From Chitinophagaceae bacterium UBA2789 (GTDB taxonomy: Bacteria > Bacteroidota > Bacteroidia > Chitinophagales > Chitinophagaceae), in assembly GCA_002352145.1 (NCBI GenBank), contig DEHX01000157.1, positions 10,679-16,087 on the forward strand: DNA of 5,409 nucleotides. The letters are read 5' to 3'. Under the pieces are notes generated by a model. That model did not search any database, was not told the DNA's origin, and saw nothing but the letters and a program-made list of their open reading frames with translations. A program made the position numbers and the translations under genes. Position 1 is the stretch's first letter. Each line of letters begins with the position of its first letter. Positions 1 through 5,409 of the stretch are shown here, piece by piece.

Positions 1-779
1 GAATTGCTGATCAGGCTGTCGTCGCCGCTTTTTATCTTATCCAGGTTTTTGTAGTCCATTTTATTGAAACGTAAGGACTGAAGCCTCGTGGTATAGACCC
101 GGAAAGTATCGCTATTGAATTTTATATCGGCATGTATCAGTACATCGGGCAATGTGGGCCGTGGGTACCGCACCGTACCGCTGTCAACGATCGGGTGTTT
201 CGAAAAAATAATTGAGCTGTAAAACATTTCATCCCCATCGGTGTCAAAATTGAAGTAATGGTAGGGATAACCCAGCTCTTCCTTAATAGCAGTTATATTA
301 TCGTAATAATCAGCTTTAGTACTAGTATGGAATTCCTGGAGGCAGAGCACATCCGCTTCTTGCTGTTTAAGCAGATCCAGCATTTTCAGCCGGGTAGCGC
401 TGCCTTTATTGTTCACTTTTTTCAACTCAATAAAACGGGCCACATTCCAGGTAACTACCCTGATGGTGCCGGAAGTTCGTTTGTATTCAAAACTACCCGG
501 GCTATTAAACGCAAAAGAAACCAGGATGCTTTTAATGCTGAACAGCAAGGCCACTCCTGAGATCAGTGCATACCGTGGCCGCATGATAATGAGCCAGCCG
601 GCCATGAAAAAAAGTACAGCCACCAGTAAAAAAGGAAAGGCAAGCCCAAAAAAAGAAATGAACCACCATTTCTGCGGGTTCAGATAAGGCGACAAGCAGG
701 ACAACAGAAAGAAAAACACCACCGCTATATTTGAATAAATAAAGAACCGCTTGGTGAATATCCGAATTTTGCTGGCCAT
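1..779 (-). CDS. Membrane-anchored endonuclease/exonuclease/phosphatase (EEP) family protein, C-terminus cut by window edge
   Basis: The first 259 codons are visible, reading from an ATG at 779-777; the C-terminus lies beyond base 1. Three hydrophobic segments (about residues 13-32, 39-66 and 69-91) should anchor the protein in the inner membrane. They are followed by the start of an EEP fold: TWNV with the active-site Asn112, CLQEF with the metal-binding Glu149, the SKHPI segment at 193-197, and VYTTRLQS at 228-235. The family are metal-dependent phosphodiesterases (DNase I, exonuclease III and sphingomyelinase relatives); the substrate of the membrane-anchored Bacteroidota branch is unknown to me. 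Odd point: the HL motif that normally follows the VY(N/T)T strand reads RL here, so Arg232 replaces the usual His. The GDFN and SDH motifs should lie outside the window. It is the last visible gene of the minus-strand cluster, 58 bases after rhomboid 1. The family call is solid; activity is uncertain. Confidence 0.88.
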   Translation of the reverse strand, partial: MASKIRIFTKRFFIYSNIAVVFFFLLSCLSPYLNPQKWWFISFFGLAFPFLLVAVLFFMAGWLIIMRPRYALISGVALLFSIKSILVSFAFNSPGSFEYKRTSGTIRVVTWNVARFIELKKVNNKGSATRLKMLDLLKQQEADVLCLQEFHTSTKADYYDNITAIKEELGYPYHYFNFDTDGDEMFYSSIIFSKHPIVDSGTVRYPRPTLPDVLIHADIKFNSDTFRVYTTRLQSLRFNKMDYKNLDKIKSGDDSLISN

Positions 780-796
780 TGCTGCAATTTACGATT

Positions 797-820
797 TGTA
801 AAAGCAACCGGATGCTTTAA
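797..820 (-). terminator. Weak hairpin with short T-run between rhomboid 1 and the EEP gene
   Basis: AAAGCA (801-806) and TGCTTT (813-818) form a perfect 6-bp inverted repeat with a 6-base loop. On the minus strand it is followed by a TTTT stretch. It starts 20 bases after the rhomboid 1 stop codon. The stem is short and has only two GC pairs, so it is at best a leaky terminator or an RNA-processing structure inside the cluster; it may also be chance. Confidence 0.22.
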
Positions 821-837
821 CGAGGATGAGTGGTCAT

Positions 838-1764
838 TCAGAGTTCTTCGTTGGCCCTCTTCAACAGATCTTTTTCTTCGTCTGTCAGAAAATGATAACC
901 CTTTTGACTGATCTTGTCCAGGATTTCATCGATACGTTCCTGGGTTACATGGGGAGTCCGTTTGTACGGTGCGGTATTGGAACGATAAAATAATTCTTCT
1001 TTTATATTGACTCCCTTTTTAGGTTTATTGGGATTGAAAAGATTATTGATCCAATCGGCCAGGTTATTTATCCAGTTACTGCCATCATAACCGCGGCGCA
1101 ATAAAAACATAAACATAAACCCGGAGAAAGCCCCTGCCAGGTGAGTTATGAGTGTGCCGGTATCACTGATAGATACCGTTGCAAGATCTGAGACTACATA
1201 GATCAACGTAAGTATCCACATAGGTATACCACCACCGATCATCGGGAAAAGCCTGTACCCGGGAGAAACCAGTGTTGTGGCAATGGCAACAGCCATTACA
1301 CCGGCTGAAGCTCCTGTTGAAACAGCGTAAGGCAGTTGTGCCTGCAGAGAAGGCAGAAAATTATAAGCCAACACAAATGCGATAGCTCCGCCCAATGAAC
1401 CATAGATGAACAAGGGAACGATCTTACGGTTGCCAGTAAGGTCCTGCATGATGTAGCCAAAGCTCCATAACCAGATCATATTGGTAAATACTTTCCAGAT
1501 ATTATCATGCACAAACATATGGGTGAACACTGTCCATGGTTTGGAAAGCAGTGCGCCGTTATCAGCCGGCATTACAAACCAGCCCAGCACATTTTTATTG
1601 AATAATGCCAGCGCTGTCTCTTTGGGGAAACGAAAGTACCAGACAGCTTTAAGGAAAGCAAAGCCAACAAATAATATCAGGCAAACGGCGATCAATGTCA
1701 TGAGTGAATTACCACTCTGGCCAAGAGCTATTCTTTGCCGGTATTGATTCTCTGTGTAGGGCAT
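838..1764 (-). CDS. Rhomboid family intramembrane serine protease with soluble C-terminal tail (rhomboid 1)
   Basis: 308 residues. Rhomboid proteases cleave transmembrane segments of substrate proteins inside the inner membrane using a Ser-His dyad. The dyad is visible: Ser153 in the GASAG motif on helix 4 and His208 in THLAG on helix 6. Helices lie at about 21-44, 89-106, 114-134, 149-167, 180-198 and 206-223. Helix 2 keeps Asn95, but the residue four before it, normally His in an HxxxN motif (oxyanion site in GlpG), is Lys91. After helix 6 comes a hydrophilic tail of about 85 residues ending in an EILDKISQKGYHFLTDEEKD-type segment (276-305), which I recognise as the DUF6576-like C-terminal module found on Bacteroidota rhomboids. 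No Shine-Dalgarno site is visible; the start is chosen because only a short leader precedes helix 1. It follows rhomboid 2 after 68 bases. The substrate is unknown. Confidence 0.92.
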   Translation of the reverse strand: MPYTENQYRQRIALGQSGNSLMTLIAVCLILFVGFAFLKAVWYFRFPKETALALFNKNVLGWFVMPADNGALLSKPWTVFTHMFVHDNIWKVFTNMIWLWSFGYIMQDLTGNRKIVPLFIYGSLGGAIAFVLAYNFLPSLQAQLPYAVSTGASAGVMAVAIATTLVSPGYRLFPMIGGGIPMWILTLIYVVSDLATVSISDTGTLITHLAGAFSGFMFMFLLRRGYDGSNWINNLADWINNLFNPNKPKKGVNIKEELFYRSNTAPYKRTPHVTQERIDEILDKISQKGYHFLTDEEKDLLKRANEEL

Positions 1765-1796
1765 ATTGAAACAACATCAAAAGTCCGTTATTTTTT

Positions 1797-1816
1797 AAAA
1801 ACGAACCTCGATTTTT
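1797..1816 (-). terminator. AT-rich hairpin after rhomboid 2, possible weak terminator
   Basis: On the minus strand AAAAA, a bulged T, CGA, loop GGT, then TCG and TTTTT form an imperfect 8-bp hairpin whose 3' arm ends in a T-run. It starts 17 bases beyond the rhomboid 2 stop codon. The stem has only two GC pairs, so termination would be inefficient. It could lower expression of rhomboid 1 and the EEP gene relative to the upstream genes. Confidence 0.28.
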
Positions 1817-1832
1817 ATTGGGAAAATGAAAT

Positions 1833-2471
1833 TTAATATAACGTTCGGCGGTTGGTTTTGTTCCAGATAAAAACGATCAAAAAGCCTGTTATGGCCCCGC
1901 CAAGGTGGGCAAAATGGGCAATATTGTCTCCGGTTACCTGGCCAAAACCGCCAAACAAGTCAAAAGCGATATAGGCCAACGCCAGCCATTTGGCCTTGAT
2001 GGGAATAGGTATTGGAATGATCATCAGCTCAGTATTGGGAAACAGGTAGGCAAAAGCTACAAATACCCCCATGATAGCGCCGGAAGCACCCACCGCCGGC
2101 ACAGGTATTCCCTTACCCATGAAATGCTGCATCAGCAAATGTGCCGCAGCTGCCCCCACACCACTGGCCAGGTAAAAAAACAGGAAACGTTTGGCACCCC
2201 AGATATTTTCCAACACCCGGCCAAACATCCACAGCACCAGCATATTCATGATAATATGAAAAATGAAATTCGGAGAATGGGTAAACATGTGAGTGGCAAC
2301 CTGGTAAGGTTTAAACATGGGTGTGTCGACAGGCCACAATGCCAGGCGATAGGTTAATGCATACTCACTGTCAAAAACCAACTGCGCTACAAACACCAGC
2401 ACATTAATAATGATCAGGTTCTTCACTATCGGCGGAAACCGATCATAACGGGTAAACCGGAAATTGCTCAT
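1833..2471 (-). CDS. Rhomboid family intramembrane serine protease, compact six-helix form (rhomboid 2)
   Basis: 212 residues, a minimal six-helix rhomboid core with almost no soluble extension. The catalytic parts look complete: His72 and Asn76 in the HIIMN motif of helix 2 (oxyanion site), Ser130 in GASGA of helix 4, and His189 in AHLGG of helix 6. Helices lie at about 14-33, 67-85, 93-115, 127-145, 161-176 and 184-203. A PIPIPIKAKW-like loop before helix 5 is typical of bacterial rhomboids of this type. It should act in the inner membrane, cleaving membrane-spanning substrates; none can be named from sequence. The start ATG lies 19 bases after the stop of the exported-protein gene, which suggests cotranscription. 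It differs from rhomboid 1 in sequence and tail, so the two look like distinct paralogues and not a recent duplication. Confidence 0.94.
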   Translation of the reverse strand: MSNFRFTRYDRFPPIVKNLIIINVLVFVAQLVFDSEYALTYRLALWPVDTPMFKPYQVATHMFTHSPNFIFHIIMNMLVLWMFGRVLENIWGAKRFLFFYLASGVGAAAAHLLMQHFMGKGIPVPAVGASGAIMGVFVAFAYLFPNTELMIIPIPIPIKAKWLALAYIAFDLFGGFGQVTGDNIAHFAHLGGAITGFLIVFIWNKTNRRTLY

Positions 2472-2490
2472 TCGGCAAAAATAAGGCTTA

Positions 2491-3300
2491 TCAGAGGCCC
2501 GAAGGCTTTCCGGCCGCCAGCAACTCTAAATCTTTCTTTAAAATATACCCCGTGGTGACAGTTCCCTTTGAATTAGTGAAAGAACATTCTACAAAATTTC
2601 TAAACTGCTTGAATGAAACCACCTTGTTGCCTTTCACTAAGTAGGCTTTTCCCGGTTTGGAGCCAATAACAGGACTGTTGTAGAAATATGTTTTGGCCGC
2701 TTTTACTTTCCAGCTGCTGCTGTCTGCATTGTAATGCGGTGTGAATTTTTCTATGGAAATATCACCCGTCTCAGATCTGCTGATCACCGATTCATTCATT
2801 GTCCTTTCCGGATCACCAGACTGAAAACTGGTTGACTTATGCTTTTGCAAAAACCAGTTCTTCTTTACCGCATCGTAGCGAAATGTAAAACTCTCTGCCC
2901 AACGCCAGCTGCTGCCACCGTAAAGATCTGCTGTGAACTCTCCAGATTTTATCGTTAATCCCTGGTAAGGATCGCCCATCACACCGCCGCAATTTTTACA
3001 AAAGATGAGTTCATTATTTACAGCAGCGGTTTTGAGTGTACCATTAGTCTGGCGGATAATGACAAGCATTGGCCGGCGGGCATCCCAGTCCGTGTTATCA
3101 AATGAAAAAGTGTCTTCGCCTGCCGTCTTCAATACCAGCAGGTAATCGTCCAGTTTATCCTTGTTTAAATCGCCTTTTACTACATCCATCACTTCATAAC
3201 CGGGCATGATGAATGGTTTCAACTCTTCAGGAACTGTTGTGTTTTGAGCAACTGCGTTAACAGACACAATCAAAATAAATGCGAAAAGAATTCTTTTCAT
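2491..3300 (-). CDS. Exported protein of unknown function with FG-GAP-like calcium loop and SH3-like C-terminus
   Basis: 269 residues. Residues 1-18 form a signal peptide (MKR, hydrophobic core, AVA before Gln19), so the product should reach the periplasm. It has no lipobox Cys. GDLNKDKLDDYLLVL (43-57) matches the DxNxDxxxDD calcium loop and following strand of a single FG-GAP/VCBS-type repeat. FCKNCGG (100-106) is a CxxC pair that could bind metal or form a disulfide. A block with GDPY, GGSSWRW and FRY (109-142) has the look of a domain seen with such single-repeat proteins in Bacteroidota. Residues about 204-262 (YFYNSP, AYLVKGNKV, F-ECSFTN, GYILKKDL) resemble a bacterial SH3-like domain. 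I do not recognise a named function. The start follows the rlmD stop by 9 bases, and no Shine-Dalgarno site is present (the gap reads ACCTCCGAT on this strand). Probably a binding protein and not an enzyme; this is an inference. Confidence 0.88.
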   Translation of the reverse strand: MKRILFAFILIVSVNAVAQNTTVPEELKPFIMPGYEVMDVVKGDLNKDKLDDYLLVLKTAGEDTFSFDNTDWDARRPMLVIIRQTNGTLKTAAVNNELIFCKNCGGVMGDPYQGLTIKSGEFTADLYGGSSWRWAESFTFRYDAVKKNWFLQKHKSTSFQSGDPERTMNESVISRSETGDISIEKFTPHYNADSSSWKVKAAKTYFYNSPVIGSKPGKAYLVKGNKVVSFKQFRNFVECSFTNSKGTVTTGYILKKDLELLAAGKPSGL

Positions 3301-3309
3301 ATCGGAGGT

Positions 3310-4740
3310 TTATGGTTTCAGTTTCAACTGCACTACATTCTCGATGTGATGTGTATGCGGAAACATATCTACGGGTTGCACTTTGGTCACTTCATATTTT
3401 TCTCCCAGCAAATTAAGGTCACGGCCCTGAGTGGCCGGGTTGCAGCTTACATACACTATTACCGGCGCTGCTATTTCTAATAATTTTTCTACCAGCTTTG
3501 GATGCATGCCTGCCCTTGGCGGATCGGTGATGATCACATCCGGCCGGCCATGTGTGTCAAAGAAATCATCATTGCAAATCTTAATGACATCCCCGGCAAA
3601 AAAATCGGCTGATGTCAGGTTATTCAGCGCTGCATTTTCTTTGGCATCATGTATAGCTTCTTCTATCACTTCCACACCCACAATATGTTTGGCCAGTTTG
3701 CTTACAAAAATGCCGATACTGCCGGTTCCGCAATACAAGTCATACACAGTTTCATTACCGGTGAGTTCAGCAAAATCCCTTGTAACCTGGTACAATCGTT
3801 CTGCCTGCCTCGTATTGGTCTGAAAAAACGATTTCGGGCCAATCTTAAACAGGAAATACTCCAGCTTCTCAATCACATATCCTTTCCCATGATAAGTAAC
3901 AGGTTCCAGGTCGTACAGGCTGTCGTTCTTTTTTTGGTTAACCGTGTAAAGCAATGTTGTAATAGAAGGAACTTTTTCCAGCATGTATTTTAGCAGCCCT
4001 TCTGTTTTGGCAAAATCATCCTCTCCTACAATTACATTCACCATCACTTCACCTGTTGTGCAGATACGCAGCTGCACATTGCGCAAATAACCGGTATGGT
4101 GCCTTACATCATAGTAAGCCAGCTCATGGGCTTTTGCATATTCTCTTATTACTTCACGGACAGCATTCGTAGGTTCAGGCTGCAGGTAGCATCGGGTAAT
4201 GTCCACCACTTTATCAAACAATCCTTTGGCATGAAAACCTGCCGCCCCCACTTTGCTTATTTCGGGCACATTGGTTTCACTTTTTGTTGCCTGGAATTCT
4301 TTTTCCGGCACATAGCGATAGGTGCCAAAAGTGTACTCGAGTTTATTACGATAATACCGGTCTGCTTCGCCACCCAGTATGGGCATGAACTCCGGCAACG
4401 GTACTTTACCAATGCGCTGCAGGGCATCCTGCACCTGGCGGAACTTGAACTTCAGTTGCTCCTCATACGGTACCGACTGCCACTGGCAGCCACCGCAGTC
4501 ACCGTAATGTTCACAAAAGGGAACTGCTCTCTTCGGTGATAATTCATGAAATACAAGCGGATAGCCCTCTGCCCAGTCTTTTTTGTTTTTATAGAGGAAT
4601 ACATCCACCACATCGCCGGGCACTGTTCTTTCCACAAAAACCACTTTACCCTCCCAGCGGCCAAGCGACTTGCCTTCGGCTGCATAATCTTCCACCCGGA
4701 ATTTTTCCAGTACCGTATTTCTTCTTCGTTTTCTTGCCAT
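3310..4740 (-). CDS. rlmD: 23S rRNA (uracil-5-)-methyltransferase RlmD/RumA family
   Basis: 476 residues, full length for the family. It transfers a methyl group from S-adenosylmethionine to C5 of a 23S rRNA uridine (U1939 in E. coli numbering for RlmD). A basic N-terminus leads into a TRAM RNA-binding domain (about 8-66). Cys76, Cys82 and Cys85 in CEHYGDCGGC plus Cys184 match the four ligands of the RumA 4Fe-4S cluster. The methyltransferase domain shows FFQTN (Gln307), DLYCGTG (334-340, SAM binding), TDPPRAG (405-411), the nucleophile Cys433 in VSCNP, and the general base Glu467 in HIENVV, so it should be active. The ATG at 4740 gives the expected basic start before the TRAM domain. It is the first gene of the minus-strand cluster and divergent from the gene at 4904. 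Some phyla have a related enzyme that methylates two uridines (RlmCD), so the exact site is less certain than the family. Confidence 0.93.
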   Translation of the reverse strand: MARKRRRNTVLEKFRVEDYAAEGKSLGRWEGKVVFVERTVPGDVVDVFLYKNKKDWAEGYPLVFHELSPKRAVPFCEHYGDCGGCQWQSVPYEEQLKFKFRQVQDALQRIGKVPLPEFMPILGGEADRYYRNKLEYTFGTYRYVPEKEFQATKSETNVPEISKVGAAGFHAKGLFDKVVDITRCYLQPEPTNAVREVIREYAKAHELAYYDVRHHTGYLRNVQLRICTTGEVMVNVIVGEDDFAKTEGLLKYMLEKVPSITTLLYTVNQKKNDSLYDLEPVTYHGKGYVIEKLEYFLFKIGPKSFFQTNTRQAERLYQVTRDFAELTGNETVYDLYCGTGSIGIFVSKLAKHIVGVEVIEEAIHDAKENAALNNLTSADFFAGDVIKICNDDFFDTHGRPDVIITDPPRAGMHPKLVEKLLEIAAPVIVYVSCNPATQGRDLNLLGEKYEVTKVQPVDMFPHTHHIENVVQLKLKP

Positions 4741-4744
4741 TGGG

Positions 4745-4752
4745 CAAATGTA
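4745..4752 (-). promoter_or_regulatory. Possible Bacteroidota -7 box (TACATTTG) for rlmD
   Basis: On the minus strand TACATTTG matches the Bacteroidota -7 consensus TAnnTTTG exactly and ends four bases before the rlmD ATG. If used, the transcript would start at or next to the start codon, so rlmD would be leaderless or nearly so. No TTTG -33 element is seen at the expected distance upstream; that stretch is filled by the G-rich repeat. The match could be chance. Confidence 0.3.
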
Positions 4753-4753
4753 A

Positions 4754-4773
4754 ACCCCTAACCCCTAAAGGGG
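4754..4773. repeat. Tandem ACCCCTA heptamer with complementary AAGGGG
   Basis: ACCCCTA occurs twice in direct succession (4754-4760 and 4761-4767) and is followed by AAGGGG ending at 4773. Either CCCC run can pair with the single GGGG run, giving two alternative small hairpins. The other strand reads TTAGGGG-like. From memory, similar CCCCTAAAGGGG motifs are dispersed between genes in Bacteroidota genomes; only one copy is seen in this window. Confidence 0.6.
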
Positions 4774-4852
4774 AATAATTATTCTGATAATTCACTAACA
4801 ATAAAAGCAACTGAACAAGGCGAAACAGCCTCTTTATGCGTATTGCCGGCCC

Positions 4853-4874
4853 CCTTCAGTGGCTGGAGGTTTTT
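4853..4874 (+). terminator. Rho-independent-type hairpin with T-run in front of the TlpA-like gene
   Basis: CCTTCAG (4853-4859), loop TGG, and CTGGAGG (4863-4869) form a 7-bp stem with one G-T wobble, followed directly by TTTTT (4870-4874). This is a good plus-strand terminator shape. It ends 29 bases before the ATG at 4904, where no plus-strand gene precedes it in the window. It may therefore insulate the gene from antisense transcription arising in the rlmD region, end a short untranslated RNA, or act as a leader attenuator. Confidence 0.5.
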
Positions 4875-4877
4875 AGA

Positions 4878-4885
4878 TACCTTTA
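4878..4885 (+). promoter_or_regulatory. Weak -7-like box (TACCTTTA) before the TlpA-like gene
   Basis: TACCTTTA matches TAnnTTTG at all but the last base and lies 18 bases before the ATG. A clear TTTG/TTG -33 element is not found at 19-21 bases upstream. If it is the promoter, the hairpin at 4853-4874 is outside the transcript and acts as an insulator. Confidence 0.18.
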
Positions 4886-4903
4886 CCTGCTTTATTCAGA
4901 CTT

Positions 4904-5409
4904 ATGAAAAAAATATTATTACTGACAGGGCTTTTATGGGCTGCAACTACTTTGGCGCAGGACAAACCAGGTTACGAGATCAAGGTGACATTCAAACCTT
5001 TCAAAAACCAGTATATCTACCTTGGCCACTATTTTGGTAAATCTTACCCGATCATCGATTCGGTAATGCTGAACGAAAAAAGTGAAGGAACATTCAAGGG
5101 CGACAAAATACTGAATGGCGGTATTTACCTGATTGGCTACCCGGGCCGGGCCGGTTTCTTTGAAATACTGGTGGACAAGAACCAGCATTTTTCTGTAATA
5201 GCAGATACAGCCACTATTATTAATGAACTGAAGTTTGTGAATTCACCCGACAATGAACTTTTCAATAACTACCAGCAGTTCATGACGGCGAAGGGTAAAG
5301 CCATCAACCAACTGAAAGAAAAATACAAGACCGCTGCCAATAAAAAAGATTCGTCAGAAGTAACAGATAAACTATCGAAACTGGATAAGGAGATTTCTGA
5401 TTTCCGGGC
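4904..5409 (+). CDS. Exported protein resembling the N-terminus of TlpA-like thioredoxin-family proteins, C-terminus cut by window edge
   Basis: 168 complete codons are visible. Residues 1-18 are a signal peptide (KK, leucine-rich core, TLA before Gln19), so the product is exported to the periplasm. Residues about 23-110 are a beta-rich region (YEIKVTFKPFKNQYIYLGHY, then GKSYPIIDSVML, TFKG, GGIYLI, FFEILVDKNQHFSVIADT). Such a region precedes the redoxin domain in many Bacteroidota TlpA-like proteins (DUF4369- or DUF5106-type). It is followed by FVNSPDNELFNNYQQFM and a Lys/Glu-rich, probably helical or coiled-coil stretch (about 128-168). No CxxC motif is present in the visible part; if this is a true TlpA-like oxidoreductase it should appear downstream. 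The start is chosen because it gives a perfect signal peptide. The gene is divergent from rlmD and so separately transcribed. The family call rests on overall architecture, not on a diagnostic motif. Confidence 0.8.
   Translation, partial: MKKILLLTGLLWAATTLAQDKPGYEIKVTFKPFKNQYIYLGHYFGKSYPIIDSVMLNEKSEGTFKGDKILNGGIYLIGYPGRAGFFEILVDKNQHFSVIADTATIINELKFVNSPDNELFNNYQQFMTAKGKAINQLKEKYKTAANKKDSSEVTDKLSKLDKEISDFR

Larger units (their letters stand above)
4741..4903. other. Divergent intergenic region between rlmD and the TlpA-like gene
   Basis: This 163-base gap must hold the start signals for both directions. It contains the -7-like box for rlmD, the CCCCTAA tandem repeat, an AT-rich central part (about 4774-4805) and a plus-strand hairpin with T-run. 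No tRNA or protein-coding signal is visible in it. Confidence 0.7.

Noticed and set aside
532..807. A 91-codon minus-strand frame starting upstream of the EEP gene
   Set aside because: It overlaps the EEP gene in another frame and ends early, whereas the frame from 779 stays open to the window edge and shows EEP motifs.
1905..2357. A 150-codon open frame antisense to rhomboid 2
   Set aside because: The translation is rich in His, Gln and Lys with no recognisable domain and lies fully inside a well-supported rhomboid gene on the other strand; it is a shadow frame.
838..2471. Recent tandem duplication of the rhomboid gene
   Set aside because: The two proteins share only family motifs, differ in helix 2 and in the C-terminal tail, and show no extended identical stretches.
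3301..3309. GGAGG between rlmD and the exported protein as a ribosome binding site
   Set aside because: The GGAGG is on the plus strand; both flanking genes are on the minus strand, where it reads CCTCC.
4096..4539. A 147-codon plus-strand frame opposite rlmD
   Set aside because: It is antisense to strongly conserved rlmD motifs, has no matching domain and no start signals.
4754..4773. G-quadruplex in the rlmD upstream region
   Set aside because: The minus strand has only two adjacent GGGG runs; the third run is on the opposite strand, so an intramolecular four-run quadruplex is not supported.
4865..4869. GGAGG as the ribosome binding site of the TlpA-like gene
   Set aside because: It lies 34 bases before the ATG and is part of the terminator-like stem, too far to position a ribosome.
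4843..5040. A 65-codon plus-strand frame overlapping the start of the TlpA-like gene
   Set aside because: It is in a different frame from the one that has a clear signal peptide and stays open to the end; it would also run through the hairpin at 4853-4874.

Overview
The window looks like chromosomal DNA of a Bacteroidota bacterium, most likely from the Chitinophagaceae or a close relative. The reasons are the protein families present (a rhomboid with the C-terminal tail typical of this phylum, a membrane-anchored endonuclease/exonuclease/phosphatase protein, and a secreted N-terminal region resembling TlpA-type thioredoxin proteins), the lack of Shine-Dalgarno sites before most starts, a TAnnTTTG-type -7 box, and a CCCCTAA/TTAGGGG intergenic motif. 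The taxonomic placement is an inference from style and family resemblance.

Minus strand, from 4740 down to 1: five genes run in the same direction and may form one transcription unit. In order of transcription they are rlmD (23S rRNA m5U methyltransferase, 4740-3310), an exported protein of unknown function with an FG-GAP-like calcium loop and an SH3-like C-terminus (3300-2491), a compact six-helix rhomboid protease (2471-1833), a second rhomboid with a soluble C-terminal tail (1764-838), and a membrane-anchored endonuclease/exonuclease/phosphatase protein (779 down past the left edge). The gaps are 9, 19, 68 and 58 bases. The first three genes are tightly packed. The two wider gaps each hold a weak hairpin that could trim or partly stop transcription.

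Divergent intergenic region 4741-4903: it holds a tandem CCCCTAA heptamer with a matching GGGG, a possible -7 box for rlmD almost touching its start codon, and a terminator-like hairpin with a T-run on the plus strand just before the next gene.

Plus strand, 4904 to the right edge: the start of an exported protein resembling the N-terminal, non-thioredoxin part of Bacteroidota TlpA-like proteins. The catalytic domain, if there is one, lies beyond the window.

Functionally, the rhomboid-rhomboid-EEP trio is, as far as I recall, a recurring neighbourhood in Bacteroidota, often next to mutL. Here it sits behind rlmD and an exported protein. I see no CRISPR, mobile element, RNA gene or clear defence system. 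The more unusual points are off-consensus residues at normally conserved functional positions in rhomboid 1 and the EEP protein, the unknown exported protein, and the structured divergent intergenic region.
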